Positions 26,260-41,685 of a DNA stretch of 64,000 bases are shown here, in pieces (position 1 is the stretch's first letter; each line of letters begins with the position of its first letter). The DNA is from Sipunculus nudus (lineage: Eukaryota > Annelida > Sipuncula > Golfingiida > Sipunculidae). The stretch is from positions 35,981,956-36,045,955 of the forward strand of contig CM049318.1 of NCBI GenBank assembly GCA_026874595.1. The letters are read 5' to 3'. The notes beneath the pieces were generated by a model that saw only the letters and a list, made by a program, of their open reading frames with translations, was not told the origin of the DNA and searched no databases. The position numbers were made by a program, and so were the translations under genes.

Positions 26260-28430
26260 TATTTGTCCTATGTTTCTTAGTGAAATATATATACAAATCC
26301 TTTTCCAACCTCAAATACGAATAATTTCGTCCTTAGGAACAATAAATATAATGCGTCTAATAATGTTATACTGATACCATACTAACATACTCACATCAAA
26401 TATAAATCATATTCTTATCAAAATTCACACAGAAAAACCGGCAATATGTAATAAAACTTTAATTATTTTACATTTGTACAACTAGTTACAATAATTAGTA
26501 CGAGGAACTCTCAATGGCTCGGATAGTGCCGTTTCCTAATATGTAAGCGTGGAGGAATCCGGTCGACAAGGAGAAAACAACCCTCACTGAACATCACTAC
26601 ATCCTCACATCCTCACTACATCCTACTCTTATAGCCATGCTGCGGATCGAATCCGGATAGCCAGCGGAGAGGCCCGAGCGTTTTACCGCTCCCCTGTCCC
26701 CCAGTGTGTTAATTAAGCTCGCGTGTTGATGGAACATCGCGAGTAATTTACACCCAAAAAAAGCTTTTTGAAATTCCCTCCTGCCTTCAAACTCTCATGG
26801 TGATCAACTTAGTTTCAGTGAACGTGAGAACTCAGTATTTTTTAAATGCCGCCTAAAATAACGTATAAAGTGGGTTGTAAATAAGGTTGTCGAAACAAGT
26901 TATGGGGCGTTTCTGATAGCCTTTCAAATTAACTTACCTTTTTCCAGTTAACAACGGTTATCGTACTGAGACTGGTCCTGGTTCATTAATCTCGTTACTA
27001 AGATTGTTCAGGACTTTATACACATCTACGGGTGTTTTTCTTTCTAGATGCTAAGGGTATATGATAATAAATACATAATAAAATAATAATTGCTATTTTT
27101 GCCTCCACCAGAAGTAATGCGTTCATCCCCGTTCGTGTGTGTTTGTGTGTTTGTTTACAACACAACTCACGCAACCAGGAATGGAATCTCTTTACATTTT
27201 CATGGAATTTCGTGAAGAATTTATTAGATTTAGGTGTTGAACTGGCACACGATCCGTATTCAGGACGTCATCAAGGAATATTCACATTTGAAAAGTCACT
27301 TATGCAACAAAGAAGACGGAAATATTGGCCGAATAAGTGAATGCAAACACCGTTTTGAGAGCATCCATCATTGGGAACACCCACAATGCGGAGAATTGCA
27401 TTCCTTAGAATGCAGATTTTTAGTTATCTCTTTATTCTTTTCATTTTTCTTTTTTTTTTATATATATTTTGTGTCTAGCTTCATTAAGTGGGTAACGGTT
27501 TGTATCGTATGAGAGGAAAGTTAAGAACATTTAGATGAATATGAAATATTCTATTTCTAACTTTGATTAGGATAAAGGCTGGATTGTTTATTACTTTGCT
27601 GACAGATTCGGGTGAAATACAGTTTTACAACACAACCAGTAACAGATTATCTGTCGTAACTTTTAAACTTTTAAAGTGTTTGCCCTTTGTGTAACTGATG
27701 GCCATGTTGCAATGATTTATATGTAAAAGTTGTTGACTGTTTTACTATGAATAATTTTATTGTTCCACGGTTAACATTTATAGTTTACTATAACTATACC
27801 ATACGTATTCAAAGTCAAAAACATACGTTTACATGAGTCAGAGAAGACTATACTTAAGTATTATAAAGTCAGACGTACATTTCATTTTCGAAAGTATAGA
27901 TTATTCTTTGATAGATTAAACGAGGTTCTACATCTTCACATATGGTCCGTGTATATTACCCCATGTATGTTTATGAGTCTCCCTGCAAAGATCTTTCGCT
28001 AATAATTACGATCTATTCGGCAGTAAACTATGATCTAATGCATACATTAGTGCTAGGACATCCAATATGTCAGTAGGCCTAGAACTTTTATCAACGTTAC
28101 ATGTAAATATAATTGAATAAAAATCAAGAACATTTTCGCCGAACCTAAACTGAACTATCAGGTTAAACGAAAATGTATAGATATGGTCGGCATCGATGTT
28201 TAATGCAAATATCATGTCTTCGTTTTCGAAGGTCCGTCTATATATCTCTCAGTTATGCACCAGTCTTATGCCAACAGTGGGTTCTGTATAGTCAGGGGCT
28301 AAGCCAGAGGGGGGTCCGCAGGGGGCCATGGCCCCCTCCCCCAGGTTGCATCCCCCCCCCCCTCCCCAGGTTGCATCCAGTACTCGCCGTCCTTTCGGAA
28401 TATCAGTTAATCTTATACTAATATATATAT

Positions 28431-28483
<53 letters not shown>

Positions 28484-31400
28484 TTAATTGGCCTTTGCTG
28501 TCAGAAGGGGATCCAGAGAGGGCGCCTTCGGCGCGTGGCCCCCTGTTGAGCTGCAATATTTCTCATTTTATCCATTTCCTAATTTTCGTGGTTAATTTTC
28601 GTTTTTCATATTTCTTTTTATTAATTAGCAATTCAATTTTATATAAGTAAACTGCAATTTATTAATCTACAAATTCATTAGTTGAGGATGAGGATGTTTA
28701 TTAACAGCTGCAGAACAACTGCAGAGCACCAGGCCCTTGTTTGGGTTGACCGTGGACATTCTCATGGCTCGATCCTCTGTTGATACCTTACTCGCGATCT
28801 GTGCTCTTAATTAGGAGTCCTGTGTGCTGTCAAGACCACGGATCCCGGTAAAGTTTAGTTTAACAAAGTTTAACATAAGAAATCATCAGTTATTTCACTC
28901 ACAGATTACATTTGAAAGAAAATATTTTGCAAGTTATTAACGTAAATGCGCCTTTGCGCCATTGACTTTAACATGTTGAAAACGATTGAAATTTTATATC
29001 CTAATTTTGAAGAAATATAAATATTAAATATTGAACCTTTCTACAGTTTGACTACTTACGCAAAGACATAAGGGAACAGTAATTCATGGGAACAGGAAAT
29101 CCTCATTTTCTTTGTAAAAATTGCCTCAAAATGTCCTCTTTACATTGCATATTCAAAATATTTCCCAATATGGGGGGGGGGGGGGGGGGGTACCCCCTCC
29201 CATACCCTCCCCATGTACCAAAAAAAACTATAATAAACTATGGTTCATACTTGAAAAAAAGTAAATATATATATTTTCATACACTTAAATATATCACGTA
29301 TAGTAATAATAATAATAATAAATATATAAACATATATACACATATATATAACAGTTTTCATAGTACCCATACATTCATATTAGTGCCCCCCCCCCCCCAT
29401 ATTTTCGAAATTCTGGATCCGCCACTGATCATGGCCCCCTCCCCTCCCTCAATCCTGGCTACGCCCCTGTATAGGGTTGTATAAAGCCTTAACTTTGATT
29501 AAGTCAGTGTAATTTTTATTCAATCCCCCCCCCCGGCCGGGTAGATGGTGAGGCCTATCTGTTGATAGGTTTATTTATCTTAATATTTGGATATTTGTTT
29601 TCAGTGGACCTACCAATATGGCTGATGATATAGCTTTCAGAACTCTTTCCTGTTTTTCATTTGAAAGAAAAAAATGTTTAATATATATGTAGAACAATAA
29701 ATATCGTTTGTATGGCCTAATGTTTCATGCGAAACTTTAAAGATTACGTAAGTTTCCTTTAACTATTTTCTTACATTAGCACACTCCTCAAATTATACAG
29801 ATGACGATTTTCGGTACAGTATATATTAGTGCAACCAGAGACCAGTAACAAATTATGTTCAAATTACACATTTAAATTTACTACTGATATTTTTTTAGCT
29901 CAGCTGACTGAAAGTCATCTGAACTATAGGGTTTACTCTTTGTTCGATGTCCTTCCGCCCGGCTGTCCGGCCGTCCGGCCGTTTACAGAACACAAATCGT
30001 AATCACTGGACCTGGATTCCTCCAACTTGACATCCAGAGAGGTCCATCAAAAAATCTCCCTGGACACCTGAAATTAGATCACTGCAACCCATATATTTCC
30101 GAGCTATAGGACTTGCTAGCCCTCCCCCCTCCCCCCCGAATTATTAAGAAAATTGATACAAAATATTCTGTACCTCAATAATTAATGCATAAGTTGCCAT
30201 AAATCTTCTTGATCATGACTAGTTTAATCAGTTCCTGAAGTCTGTTAGCGCCTCCGGTATTTTTTTTTCTTTTTTTACTTTTCAGGCATTTGACCTAACT
30301 TTTAGAAATGTCAAATTACAGCAATTTCTCATATGTGGTTTCATCTAGTTCCAATTTCCCTATTTAAATGAAATTTTACAACAAACGTCATGGTCCTTTA
30401 ACAAAATTCTGCACTCACTTGCCGGAATAACCGGTCGGGTTATTATTATTTATTTCTGTTTCAAGGCCGAGATAGACTGCATCTCAACTCGTGTAAAGTC
30501 GTGCAGACCACCAACACACTATTACATTGAAATAACAAACGAAGCGAACTTCAGGACCAAAACGTGTAAATTTGATGATAAAGGTACGGAACGAAAATTG
30601 GAAAAGAAATGTTGAAATTGTTCTCTTTATCCCTTTTTCTCTATATGTCCGTTTCTATCCAGTTCTGCTCGGAACAGTACGGTTTCTGCAGATTAATCCA
30701 ATTTGAAAACATTGAATCCATACCGAGACGGACAACGTCTTACACTAATAACCTGATATCTATGGCATCAGGATAATTTCAGTCTTGGCATACTATTAGG
30801 GACGTCAATCACGGAGACACTTCAAACACTATATCATATTGAAGTAGTTTATCATGTCAATTTCATGTAATGTGTTATATGCTTTAAAAAACTAAAGTCC
30901 TTTTTTTTCTCCCCTCAGGTGTTTTAGTTTGATAGAAAGAACATATACACAGTTATTAATCAAACATTTTTCCTTTTAAAACTTCTTGCAGGAAATATTT
31001 AAATAAATCAGACGTTGACATTCATAACAGCTTGGATTTGCAAAATAGGTATAGAGTTGAAATCAATTTGTTAATGGATTTCAACAAAAAAGTCGAAATA
31101 TTGATGTAGGGTTATATATATCAACTGCCTCCTAGAACTATGTGATGTCCACTAAACATAGTGAAGTAGGAAGGGAACGTACAAATGTAAGATAATTTCT
31201 CTGCACGCCCGTCGCAGCGGAGGTAGATAACAGATGTCTATTCTGCCATCAGTAATTAAGTGATCTAGTCTGACGAAAAGCAGACGATTACTTTTTAAAA
31301 AGAAGAGACGTTTCGAGAACCGACATTTATTTTAATCTCCTTTGTGGAGCCGAGGTTTTATAATAAATGAAAATATCCACTTTTAAGCATTTATAAACTA

Positions 31401-32435
31401 GTATTTTTTTATTTTTAACAGTGCTGCCACTCAAGATTTAATCGGAAAAGTACAAAATCTTACAAGAAACAGTAAACATTCAATACCAAATAACGCAAAA
31501 GTTGTACAATTTTACAGCATGTGACAAGCTTCAGGCATTAAAGTATAAATGTAGTATAAATGTATTCCAGTATTTCATTTATCCTATGATTTTGTAAAAC
31601 ACTGACAAGATCGCAGAAAATATTGTCGCTGATAAAATGCTACTACGTATTATGAAATATTGACAGAGCATGTCTACTGGACTCATTTGGTTGAGTTAAA
31701 CGGTATATAATCCCCACGTGAAGATGATGGATTAAACAAGTATAAAAATGTATTAACCCCTGGAAAAAATAGGTTATTTTTAAAAACTTATAAAGGGGCA
31801 GCACTGCTACAAGTATATTTCTAACCTGGCCATGTTTCAGAACAGATAACTAGAACAGTTAATGTTTGTTCGCGTCCAGTCGATCTGCTTTAATTAAACA
31901 GAACACTAATACGCTTTAGTTTTTTTGTGTGTGTATGAGTGAGAAGCATGATTAAGCCCCCTTTAATAAGCAGACTTGTTTTTTGTATCTCTGATTCGTT
32001 GCTGCAAGATTGTTGTCGACAGCTCAATCAGTATTTTTATTCTTAAATTGAGGAATCTGCAAAATTTTTTTTGCTGAAGTGCAGAACTCAGTGGCTTAAA
32101 ACATCTGAATAATAACGTTTGCCATGCCGCTGCACTGGTTAATTGTTTAAGAGAATGTTGTACTCTCTCCTGAGCCATTTTGCATAGCTAACGTTTTCTC
32201 AAATTTGACATTTATGTCTGTAATATGTGAAGACTGAAATGGGACTTCGGTGATTTATGTAATATAAGCATGGTTTTTGTTTGTTTCATATCTGAATGAG
32301 TCTGAATCGAAACTAAGGACAATTCCTTTGTGTCTGCCGTTCTTCAGTCGGAAATTGTCGAATCATGAAAACGGACTAAATGTACCCCCAGTATCCCCAA
32401 AGATAAAAATCTGACTAAAATCTGACTCACACACA

Positions 32436-32485
<50 letters not shown>

Positions 32486-34352
32486 TTGGACGCTCAGGCC
32501 AGAATTCACATTGCAATATGGCGCGTCCCGATGGTCTGTGTCAAATTTGAAGGGTTATTGTATCTTTTTTTATTTTACTTCTTTTTCGTATCATTACCTG
32601 ATAAGATATTGCGTTATCATATTATTATTTGACCAGAGTGAAATCTAAGGGTCAACTGTCAGCACCATGTTTACAGAACTGTTTTGTAGGTAGTCAGCAA
32701 TGTTCAGTGACTTCAAAATGAGACACCTTTGATCCTCTTGGATCCAATGTCCAGAATTTTCGCGCGTCCGGTTGGACGCTTGGACCAACATAACCGAGCG
32801 TCCGAGTGAGATTTTGCGTATCACAGACGTTTACCCCCGCGTTCCTGAAAGCCCTGATATATATCGAAGCTCCTAAAGCTCACTTACCACGTGCTGCCTC
32901 CGACTCACCTGAATCTTGAAGGTCTTGGGAGGACTTGGTAGCACGTCGCAGGACACGTAGGGGTAGTGAGTGAACGTGAGTGGTCGCACGGAGTCCACTT
33001 ATGCTTTGAAATGTTCAAAACGGACGGGACAGAATGTGGCCTCTGACACAGAAATGTGCACCTCGTGGCACCCCCGAAGGTTTGGCTTGTCAAACCATGA
33101 AAACTGGGCCACGATAAATCCCTTTGTCATCCCAGATCCATTGCTGTAGGATACCGTAGGAAAAACGTGACTGCACGTGGTTACCCTGACGCTGACGTGG
33201 CACTGCCGTATGAGAATAGATACAGTAGCAATACCGTTGAGAGAACGTAGCGAGTACTCGGAAGAAAGGGGCATAACTACGTTGCACTACGGCAAGCCAC
33301 ATTTTACCGTAGGAGAACGTTGTTTTTACGGTCACAATGCCGTAGCACCGTAGATGAAAGTGAAATATTGTGGGCAGAACGTGCCGCAAACGTCACGAGA
33401 ATATTTCATCAAGTACATTCACGTTCTGGCTTACCGTAGCTGAACCGTGAGATAGAGTTGGTAAGCCGTAGAAAGACGTGGAAAGTGAGATCTATGCTTA
33501 ATTTGCAAGCGCGATATTTGCAAGCTTATGTCAAATGTCTGTCCGATTTTGAACAGTGCCATTGTCGAACCCCTAAAAATATTATTCCTTAAAATTGCAG
33601 ATATGAAACTCTTTAGCCGCAAACCAGTATTGTTAATTAAGTCAGGTCGATATGATCCGAAACTATGACAAGCGGGTTTACTTTACTAGTGAAAGCCAAT
33701 CAGAGCCGATCGAATAATATATAATTATAGAACTTGTTTAATCTTGAGTAATTATCTTGATTTGTAGTCCATGTATAACCTCTGAAATAGTAATATCTCA
33801 CTTATACTTTTATCTATATTTATTAATATCAGTTTTCTATGTCAGTGTTAATGTCCTATATATGTGAATAACCAGAAGAGATAAACTTGATATTTATGTT
33901 TCATAATGCTGCTCCCTATCCTCTGGCTTTATTTTAGCGTTAAGTCAATTTCCACTGTGTATCTATTTATTTATCTTTTCGTAAGATGGACAGTAACCAG
34001 ATTTACTATGTAACATTGCCCTCTATCAAACAAAAATACCATCAATATCAGATATCCCAGGGGCGCCTCCAGGCCGATAATAGGTTTTAACTTTACTCCC
34101 CTGCATTCAGTTTTGAGTGATATATAGATCATAATCAGTGGAGCATTAAGAATTATTCTAGTAGTCTCGCATCCTCTTCGACTGAGAACAAGTTCGTCAA
34201 GATTAATTACTTTCTGTATTAAACCAAATCATCTGTCCAAAAAATATGAGAACAAGACCGCTCTTATTGCAAAAAAGGTAGCATTCGGGTTTTAATTAAT
34301 CGAATAAATGACTATGAAACACTAATGAACTCGAATGACCAGGAGGATAATG

Positions 34353-34415
<63 letters not shown>

Positions 34416-34483
34416 GAGGATATCTCTTCCTAAAACGTTAACCTTCCCTGGAACATTTTGTCTTTTTTTTTATGAGGATAATG

Positions 34484-34548
<65 letters not shown>

Positions 34549-37500
34549 GAGGATATCTCTTCCTAAAATGTTAACCTTCCCTGGAACATTTTGTCTTTTT
34601 TTATGTAAGCTCTATATTTTAAGGACAAAGATAGGAACGATACATACAACCATCGCCCTGTATTTTTTGTCATAGGTGGTACGTGTCTAAATTATCAGTA
34701 CAAAATATATACAAAACAATCCTTCTATTAATCAGCTTATAATTAAGATAGACAAATTAACGTGGTACTAGTTACTACTACGCAAAAGCTGCGCTTCCCT
34801 AATGGCTCTCTGATCAGCGGAAAAGACAGACGTTAATGCATATAGCCATGAATTAAGATAAAGACGTTTCAGTAAATTAAAGAAATATACATAAATCTAA
34901 ATATACATAAATTTTAATTTGAGTATACCTATTACCACTAGAAAGCCATTGAGACTAAATTATAAATTATCCTGCGTCGAAGCTGTCACAAGTGCCAGAA
35001 CCCTGATCCGCCTGTAATAAAAGATAATATTTCTGATTACTTCGGGAGGTAATTATGAAAAATACAGTGCGTGCATGCCCCCAATAAACCCACAGAAGTT
35101 AATAAATTAAGCAGAATATAAGATATTTCGGGAAACAAACTGGTTTTCCTATTTTGTTGCTTGGTCATCACTCAATTGTTATTGCCAGGGGATACTTACA
35201 GATACGAAAGCAGGGATATTGCACGGAGAAATATATTTTTCTGTTATACTTGGTATTAAACACCATACCATCAACTTAAAGATCAGTGTATTGCTGAAGA
35301 GTAACAAATACAGAACGTCTCTAATCACATGGATGTACATCTGAACAAATGTCTCTAATTATAGCGTGAACTTGAACTAGAGAAGCAAGAGTGACCTTTG
35401 CAAGTCTCATAAATGATGATTATAATTATAATCAACACTTTGTATGGAATTACCTGTTAAACATGATGTCTATAGTAACAGTAGAGGGCAGGGTGCTAAA
35501 TGGAGTAATTAGATGGTTGAGAGGTTAAACGCTCGATTTCCAGTGTGGCTATAAGAGTTGGTTGTAGTTGGTCGCCCAAGGTCGGTGGTTTTCTCCGGGT
35601 CCTCCGGTTTCCTCCACCCTTACCGACAAATATCTGAGCCATGCAGAGTGCCTCATATAAGTTATTGTAACTAGTTAACAATCCATGTAAAATATATAAA
35701 GTTTAAATGAAGTAACTGTTAGTTCTTTGAATTATTTATATAAACGTGCCTTGTGGTAGCCCAGCAGTATGTCTTCGTGGGTATTCACTCCGTGACCTTG
35801 AACAGCAGGTCAAGGTGACTCATCTACAAACCTGACCATATTTTCTTGGTACACATATGCCCTTGAGAAAAGAAGTACCGAGCTTTGCAAAGCGAATTTA
35901 AAAATGTTGATAAACATTATAGTGAAAATAAAGATGTTGTAGATAGTTCCACCAGACTAATGCAGCAGTTACGGATCATTAAGACCAGAAAAATCACTAA
36001 ATATTAAAACAGGCCATCCTGGTGGTTCCTGGAATGGGCAAAAAATGTTTCTTTAATAGTATAAATAGATCTGAGAACGTGAAGTTTAGGTCAAAGTGAC
36101 CCATCTTTAAAATTCGACAAAGATTTTGTTGGCATACATCTGCACTGAAGAAATGAGTTAGCTATATTTAATTCTTTTTTTTTTAATCCTCCTCATAAGG
36201 AAGAGCTTAACGACTACACTCTGGACGGACGTCCTCGTATTGCAACGGCTCTCTGTCAGTTTTACGCAAAAGAAATCCAGTTTATTATGCTCTTTCTTTT
36301 TCTTTAATCAGGTATATTTTCCTCTTTATTACTGTGAGCGTTTGTTTTGTTTGTGTTTTAAAAAGCTAATGTCCTCTATGATTCTCCGCTTCGCATCGTA
36401 AACCCCATTTGGATGAAGTCTTAATCATTTATTTTACTTAAAACCGGATGGAGATTCGTAAGACATATACAAAGTTTCAATTATCCGCGTCCCCTAACAT
36501 CGTACCTCCACTGATACAAGATTTCCTAGATACCTAATTATACCTTTGCTGATAAAACTTTTATCTACATTTATCACCTACAATTTCAGGGTCAACCTTT
36601 GAAGTAAGCTTGAATAACAACTCATTAAGAACATTTTCATAAATCAGGTTGAAAAAAAATCTTACAATAACTGACAAAATTATTCCAGGAGATAGTCTTC
36701 GCTGATAAAAAAGGTGTTTCCCAATATATATGTGGCTAACTTTTTTCATTGCCTTCAGCTTTAATGTTGCTGCGCACGATGAAGTTTTGTTTGTTTCTTT
36801 AATATAAGCTACACAATAAACATTGCACTTTATACCAACTGAGCGTCTCAGGTTCACTTGGAATATGACATGATGTTAGCATATATTAAAATGAACTTAG
36901 GAAAAAGTCATGTATTTTAATTAAATTCATATTCTGTAACTGGTGCCTAACATGAACTAGGACTATTTACTATAGTACATTGGAGGAATAGCCTATGGAC
37001 TTCAAGAGACTTTTTTAACTCAGTCTTAAGTTGTTGAATGTAACTCTCTGATCAGGGCTGATTGTTTCTATGTTATATTATAACTAGCGATGTACCAATG
37101 GTTTGGACATGCAACATTACACATTTGGGTTTTAGTGTGTACGGTTTAGATAAACTAGGAGAAACGAACCTTTCAGTGTATCAGCGATGTCTAGCGGGGA
37201 ATCTTACCAAAGTTTCTTACCAAACCCAAATCCTCAAATTACGATATGATGAAGGCCGTCCATATTTTTTTCTTTTCAATCCAAAACAATTGCTTCGTTT
37301 GATTCTTAAAATTCATTGACATTGATATCTCACCAAATCGCAAGGTTAAGAGTAATTAAAACAGATGGTTATTGTTTATTTTTACCAGCACACACGTCAC
37401 ATGCACACACACACATAAACATTACAAAAGAGACGGGGCTTTCTTAAGCTTTTTGTCTTAAACCAGTTTAAAAATTATCACTGACATAAAATTAAGGACA

Positions 37501-40500
37501 CATATTAAGTCTTTGCTTTTTGTGTCCGTATTATGTCCGCGAAATGTCGAAAGACAGTCAGATTTTTTTTCTTATTTAACTCTAAAATCCTCATTCATAT
37601 TACAGAAGATATTCACTATCTTCTTGCTGGCTTCTCTGTTTTTCTGTTGTAAGGTTCTCAGTTTCGCTAAAATGATATGCTTTAATAAGATGCCATGGAT
37701 ACTCTAATGCCAGGCATCTGTAAATTTTTGTTTAACACTGATGGTTAATGGAATGAAAGCGTCCAACTGAACGATAACTAAGCTAAGGGTATGTTCAGGT
37801 GCATTTATTACATAAACAGGGAATTCCCTGTTCTCCGTTAAATTGTTTTGCTACTGTATATGGATTAGATATTTACGTATAATGATCATTTGGTCTGCCA
37901 ACCCACACAACGATACAAACCCCCGGCAGCGATTATACACTGCAGTCGTTCTATATCCAGTTCGTTGTAGGCACTGCTTTGAGTAGCAAAATTCTCCGCG
38001 TTTCACCACTAGGGCTTCCACAGGGCAAAGAATTGTATCCAGGCCAATAAGAGCGTGGTATCGCATTGTGCATCCTACTCAAACCCTCGACGCCCCTTTC
38101 GCATTTTTTGAAGCGCAATGCGACACCACACTCTTATTGCGGTTACCTGGTGTTTTGGAGTGTAATACAAAGATCCTTGAGTCCTTTTTTTTTGTTAGAT
38201 CTTAACTCATTTAATACATCTTTAAAGATAATAAACTTTACAATTGGTACTCCACTGAATAAAAAAAAATTAATTTTTAATAGAAGAAAATGCTTATACC
38301 AAACCCCAAATTAACAAACGTTAAAGATATATCTTTTTTTAGTACGTCATAGAACGATTTTCAAAACGTCTGCATATGCTAAAAGCGATTGGACAAATAG
38401 TAAAATTAATCAAAAGCAAGTCAATGCTTTAAATATCTAGACCTGCAACAGGTAGAGGAATAATTTTTTTCTCATTTTTTTATCATGTTTATCAATCTTC
38501 AGGGATCATTTTATAATTCATGTACTGGCTCCTTCTGTGGGGTGCAAATAGTTTACTTTCTTTCTCCAGGGGGCCCCACTATCACTTAGGGGTTGAGAAT
38601 ACATGAAAATCCTATAATTGAGCACACAGATGCCACCTGTAGTGATAATTGTAAATTACTTGAACTGACCATGGCAGCAAAAGGGTGGCTGGTCACAGGG
38701 TGAACAGTGTAATAGTATACGGGTTGCTTTTACTTGGTGTATATTTATGTAAAATTAGAATCTAACAAAATTTTAGGGACCTACGCAGGTCTATAAATAT
38801 CCCAAGCTATTCATTTCCATTCCAGTCTCTATGTACAAGGTACAAACAAGAAATAAATAATAGAAACCACATTTGGTGTTTTGTTGCATAGCGCGTAGGC
38901 TAACATGGATCTCTGCGCCCTCGTTTGAAAAAGCGTTCTTTGTGGACAGAAGCTTTTGCTTTAAGCAACGAGGACATTCATGCAAAATATACCTGTGGAA
39001 ATGTTTAATATATCACATGTAGTCTTCTGTGTAGCGAGGATACTGTTCTTTCTTTATTGGTAAGGTATAACCTATTCATGGGAGGCAGTATCCTTTGAGC
39101 CAGTAACATTTGACATTTAATTAAAGATTAATGGAACAAGAAATCCCGTAGGGGAGTTTGCTGCAGACACAAAGCTTTGTGGCATCAAACCGCAAACTTA
39201 TATAACATATTAATTTTTAGCATGCTGCGTGTAAATATATCATTACTTAAACCAGGCTTTTGTATTCTGTTTATGATTTTTTACAACATAAGGTTGATAC
39301 ACCGAAATTAAATCTGCAACAACACAATTAGTTGACAACTTTAGTGTCATATTTCACAACTCAATCCAACGCTTTAACAGAAAATAACATTTCTGTTGAT
39401 ATGAATATTTTATATTGACGGAAGTACCAGGAATCTCTTTATCTCACTGTCTCATCCTTTGTTTTTTATGTAACATTTTCGGCATCTTGAATTATTTTTC
39501 TGTATATTGAATGGATTAAATGGATATAAAATGGATAATAAACAATTTTATTTACAAAATTCTATAAGGTACATTTATCATATCAAAACCGATTTATAAA
39601 GCGAGAAGAGCTGTTCAAAGGCTTTATTAAGATTTAGTAATTCCAGCATGAAAATGTCAAGGTGTAAAGTATATTCAAAAGCTATTATACATTCGCATAG
39701 CACGAGGAGTTAGGCGTTGGTTTAATCAAAGATTTTCAATGTGTTCAGTAGGTTAACATATGCAAAATTCACATGAAAGCGTCTATACGTTTTCAGTGTC
39801 AGGTTTTCTGCATTTATTATGCATTAACTTCTTATACTAGTTCTTTACACATAAACATATTTCTCACACATTTTATATACATTTTCACACACACAAAACT
39901 GAATTGAATTGAGGTAAGAAAATACATAAACAAAAGTCAAGCTTGGTTATGGATGATTGGGCATGTCAGTCATGCATTGAATTTTGCTAACACAATAGGG
40001 CGGGCTGGTGTGGGATGTCCCCGTAAAATTAGTGTTCATACAATGCCCAAGCTATAACTACTCCGATAGGAGAACTGCTTTGGATGCGTGTTCGTTACAT
40101 GAACCAAGGTCCCTGACACAGTAACGCATAAACCTTTTATGTGAACTCCAAAAGGTTTCATCCTGTTTATAGCAATGTGATGTGCTTAATGAACATTATG
40201 ATATATTCTCAAATTTTATGAGCTCAGTTCTCTGGGGTTTTTTTTCTATGATAAAAGCATTCAGTTCCCATTGACACTACACATAGGAGCAGACTTGTTA
40301 ATACGTATGTGTTTTTTACGAAAATAAAAATAATTTCAAGGACATTTAAAAAAAATACAGATACATTGAACCTTTTATTCTTGCACTGTGCATGCTTACT
40401 TTCGTGGATATAACTGAGTATGGCATGTAATTTTTGCGAGCATTTAATAGTCTCGAATCAAGATAACCTCGCGAAATTCTTGAAAAATCGCATGCTATCG

Positions 40501-41629
40501 AAAATTTCCGGTTCTACAGTACATTTAAGCGGTCTTAAGTTTCTTAACAACCAAGAACAATAGTTATGGAATTTTAAATGAAACATTCAATTATGAACAT
40601 TTATATTGTGTTAAGTGTAATGAAACGTAATGGAATTAATGTTCAGCCGTCTTTCAAACATGTAGAAATTGAAAAGGATTGAGCTTCTACGTAAACATGT
40701 TTTTTGTGCATCACTAAATTCTTGCATTTGAGCGCATTTGGGCTTTACAAGCCGTGCTCTCAAGGAATTCCTTCCAGTCCGTGTGTCCTTAAGAATTAAA
40801 AAAATATTGAATAGTTTTTGATTATTTTATCGCAAGATGTTTCCCAAATTCTAAGAATATCAATTAAAACATGAAACTATTACACATTTTTAAATGATTT
40901 TCAAAGTATATGGTATATTTTACTTGAGAAAAATACCATTAATTTTGCCACCCTCTTCAATTATATATTTTGTCAAATAAGGCGATTGTTCAGTTATTGA
41001 ATATGAGTAAAATGTATATTTCATGAACGAGGAATTAATATCCATCGTGTCAGGTTCTATTGATATATGGTGTCATAAATAACCTTAATTGTTCCCCTGA
41101 AATTTCACTTTCTGGAAATTTTAATCACAACTGATTAATATTCTGTTCCAGTGTGTCAGGTTCAGTATGAAAGGAGTATATGTCTGGCCGTGCAAAGCAC
41201 AATACAAATGGCCCACTAGCCAATTAATTTCTAATTTCCATGTTATTGTTTGACAAATAATATATTGGCTTTAATCAAACAGGCTTTTAACCTTGGTAAC
41301 ATGGACACCGTGGACCGTTTCTGTAATTCTTTTTATTAATGGCTTTCTATATCGGGACGACCCGGCTGCCGTAATATCTTTAGCGGATTCCTTCTCTGTC
41401 TCCGCACCCTGTGTGCCTTATCTAATGAGAGAGGTGTTTAGTAAGCAATATACCTGCAATGTTTAATGTATTGTTTATCATTATTCCAGTGAATACTATG
41501 TATGTCTGTCAATCGGGTCTCCATGACAAGGTTTTCTAATGCAGGGTTCGTTAGCCAACAATTTAACCCCTGTCAATTGGTTATAACTTATAAACTAAAA
41601 CAGTCCTTTATTTATCAGTAGCAGCAGTA

Positions 41630-41685
<56 letters not shown>

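Noticed and set aside
29086-29484. 132-codon frame
   Set aside because: Contains poly-Gly, poly-Asn and poly-Pro from homopolymers and (AAT)n, within a repeat.
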